This document shows, piece by piece, positions 29,180 to 31,149 of a DNA stretch of 31,149 nt. A model generated the notes under the pieces. It saw only the letters and a list, made by a program, of their open reading frames with translations. It had not been told where the DNA came from and searched no databases. The stretch is taken from NCBI GenBank assembly GCA_004151065.3, contig NWUY0300004354.1:63021-94169 (forward strand), read 5' to 3'. This DNA is from Larix sibirica. Its lineage: Eukaryota > Streptophyta > Pinopsida > Pinales > Pinaceae. Both the position numbers and the translations under genes were made by a program. Positions within the stretch are counted from its first letter, which is position 1. Each line of letters begins with the position of its first letter.

Positions 29180-31149
29180 TCTTTTATCAAACTGAATGTC
29201 ACCACTTCCATAGATCGAATTTCTAATCTTTTCCTTGAAGTGCTTCTCTCATAGGAAATTATTTATTCCTTTTAGGATTTTTTGACATCACTTCTGCAGA
29301 CTGACCCTCTTCCCTTACAAGGGATTGAATAGTAATATGAACTAGGCTTGAAAGTGCTACATCTAACTTACTTGCCTCAACGAGTATAGGCCCACTTGCC
29401 ATCCCTTCAGTCAATGGTGTTTCATTTAAAACCTGTCAATAATTTCAAGTTCTAGTTCTTTAGAAGGTTTTCTTTGTTCGAATATTGGGGGTACCTTATA
29501 TTCATGGGACTTTGTAATTGTGGACCCTTGCTGAGATGTCTTCGGAGGTAATTGATGGCTAGTGTTAATGGGCTTTGTTTCCTCTTCAACTGGTGAAATT
29601 ACATCAGCTCTTAGTCCCAACTTGTAAGGTCTTCTTTCCAATTGGATAAACTCTATGTTTCCTCAACCATCTTTTCCATGCCCTTAACCTAGATCATAAC
29701 CCATTGAATGTATTATAGGAAGTGATTTATGATAAGGTATTACTTCCTTTATAGGTGGAGGAATGTGTATTTCAAGTAATATTTGCACTTCTATCTTACC
29801 ACCGTATTTGACTTCTGACATAGGTCTCACTTACCATGTTCCTTCCTAAAGAAATGGTCTCATAATAGGGACATGTTCATCATCATCACTATGTACCTCC
29901 TCATATAGTCTGCTAAATTTCATGTTTTATGGGATGTTGAGATAAGGGGTCATTTCTTTTCCAAGGTACTTGTGCATTCTCCACCATGCCCCTCTCTTGC
30001 ATCTGTCAGCGCGATATTGGGTATGCATCATGTCTCTGTTGTGTGGGGGTCGTAAAATCCATGTCTTCTTTGGTTACTATGGCTCCCTCAGGCCTACCGA
30101 AGTTATAACATAGAGAAAAATTTGATAGCTCAGGAGCTAGAGATGGAAATGGCTGGATGGATGCCCCCACTAGATCTACCTCTTCTTTGATAATTCTATC
30201 AACCTCATCATATATCTCCTTATTATCCAATTTCTCAATATTAGGTTTAGACTCATGGTCCTGAGGATTTGGAAGTTTCATTCCTTTCTCTTTTCCTATT
30301 AACAAGTGAGGATCATACCTCCACGGGTAATCCATGGGTTGGTCCAAGAGTTTCAATATCTTCATTATTTCCTCCAATACTCTTTTATCGTTCACAGTTT
30401 ATCCTCCCATAGCTATGGGGAAATGTGATCTACCCTTCTTCCTCGATTTGACAAAGTGTAAGTTATCCACTTCTAGCATTTGTTTAATGTTCTCCACTAT
30501 GAAAGTCCTTGGTGTGAGCAATATAGGTAACCTATAGGGTTCCTGCTCAATTCCATGCAATTTTATTACCATATAATCAAGTGCTAGGTACCAATCTCCT
30601 ATCTTTACAGCCTCTCCCAATTTCAAATGACATCTAATTTCCTCAAGCATCCTATCGCACACCTTCCTTGTTATCATTGTAAAGGCTCTATACATGAACT
30701 TGGAGGCAAAATGGGGCCACTTGGCATCCTTTTCCCCTTTTTTCAACCATGGGACCCAATCATATATTTTATTCTTAACCCATTCCTTGTCCCTCTAAAG
30801 GTCCAAAGCCTCATACTGATGCGATTTATAGAATAACAAAAGATATACAAGATATGAGGGATATCTAAGAACCCCAGTGTTTAGAAAGTATGTTAGTTGA
30901 GACCTCATTCCATTTGCTAGTGCTTCAGCAAAATTGAATTGGGGCCCATAACAAGAATTGAAAGAGTCAACTAGAGATACCATCCCTTCGTCAATTTCCC
31001 CATTAGATCCCCAACCTAAAATTAGTGCAAACCCTCTGAAATACTCCTGCACTCAGACTACAAAATTCTTGAAATTCCAAGGCATCTCAAGTGTTAACAC
31101 CAAAATTTGACCACCTATCTCATCCCCTTAGTCACATAACCCATTTATC
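29180..31149 (-). pseudogene. Minus-strand ORF with an ORF-X-like domain and a G-patch-like module
   Basis: Enters from the right edge on the minus strand. One frame holds from 31149 to about 30006 with three stops: LEMPWNFKNF, a Gly/Trp segment with ALILGWGSN, FNFAEALANGMRSQLTYFL (about 30938), YPSYLVYLLLFYKSHQY, WVPWLKKGEKDAKWPHFASK, GDWYLALDYMVIKLHG (about 30599), then a charged tail. After a one-base frameshift near 30000 it continues with RCKRGAWWRMHKYLGKEM and LYEEVHSDDDEHVPIMRPF. At 29612-29722 comes SMGYDLG-x-GHGKDG-x-GNIE followed by RRPYKLGL, the glycine pattern of a G-patch, an RNA- or helicase-binding motif. A further shift gives VEASKLDVALSSLVHIT and ends near 29180 at the right direct repeat. 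Stops fall mostly at likely Gln or Arg codons. The protein family is not named; retroelement origin is inferred. Confidence 0.6.

Noticed and set aside
1-31149. tRNA, rRNA, CRISPR or bacterial-type operon features
   Set aside because: None seen. The TGGTATCA-like strings are retrotransposon primer-binding sites, and tandem repeats lack regular unique spacers.

Overview
This is plant nuclear DNA: a graveyard of old, nested retrotransposons. I see no intact host gene, rRNA, tRNA or CRISPR array. Every recognisable coding segment belongs to a mobile element and carries stops and frameshifts. The families present (Ty3/gypsy, Ty1/copia, an L1-like LINE and a plant-type RNase H) together with the depth of decay suggest a large-genome seed plant. 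A gymnosperm is plausible, but that is inference. Single or double Ns at 224 and 15506-15507 lie at or beside points where coding similarity stops.

Layout. 1-228: end of a Ty3/gypsy reverse transcriptase/RNase H, minus strand. 787-1515: about ten copies of a GC-rich 71-82 bp minisatellite with nested dyad cores. 1516-5540: mostly unrecognised, with microsatellites. 5543-6940: a ~699 bp tandem duplication carrying a minus-strand coiled-coil pseudogene. 7080-7665: minus-strand RNase H pseudogene. 7790-9393: AT-rich. 9402-10731: a GC-rich insert flanked by the 8-bp repeat GAGGTATT. 10988-14286: three copies of a ~220-240 bp repeat; the middle one is interrupted by a 2.4 kb copia element with gag only (11591-14029). 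14998-15505: LINE ORF2 fragment. 16140-16710: minus-strand coiled-coil pseudogene. 17090-17500: a second dyad-rich segment.

The centrepiece is 17900-26260. A long decayed ORF ('ORF-X': globular domain, Pro/Ser/Thr-rich linker, coiled coil, conserved C-terminus) is followed by a polypurine tract, a ~780 bp LTR, a primer-binding-like site, gypsy gag and protease, then directly by a second copy of the ORF-X C-terminus, polypurine tract and LTR, with a trace of a third primer-binding site. The simplest reading is a tandem, LTR-sharing gypsy array whose full element had the order LTR-gag-PR-(RT-RH-IN lost)-ORF-X-LTR, so that ORF-X sits where env-like genes are found.

26260-31149 is a mosaic. Minus-strand decayed ORFs flank a plus-strand segment bounded by ~225 bp direct repeats (26811-27045 and 28925-29152). 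The minus-strand ORF at 29180-31149 contains a domain that aligns by eye with the ORF-X globular domain, but ends in a G-patch-like module instead of a coiled coil. Premature stops in these ORFs lie mostly where Gln, Arg or Trp codons are expected, the pattern left by C-to-T decay of methylated transposons.
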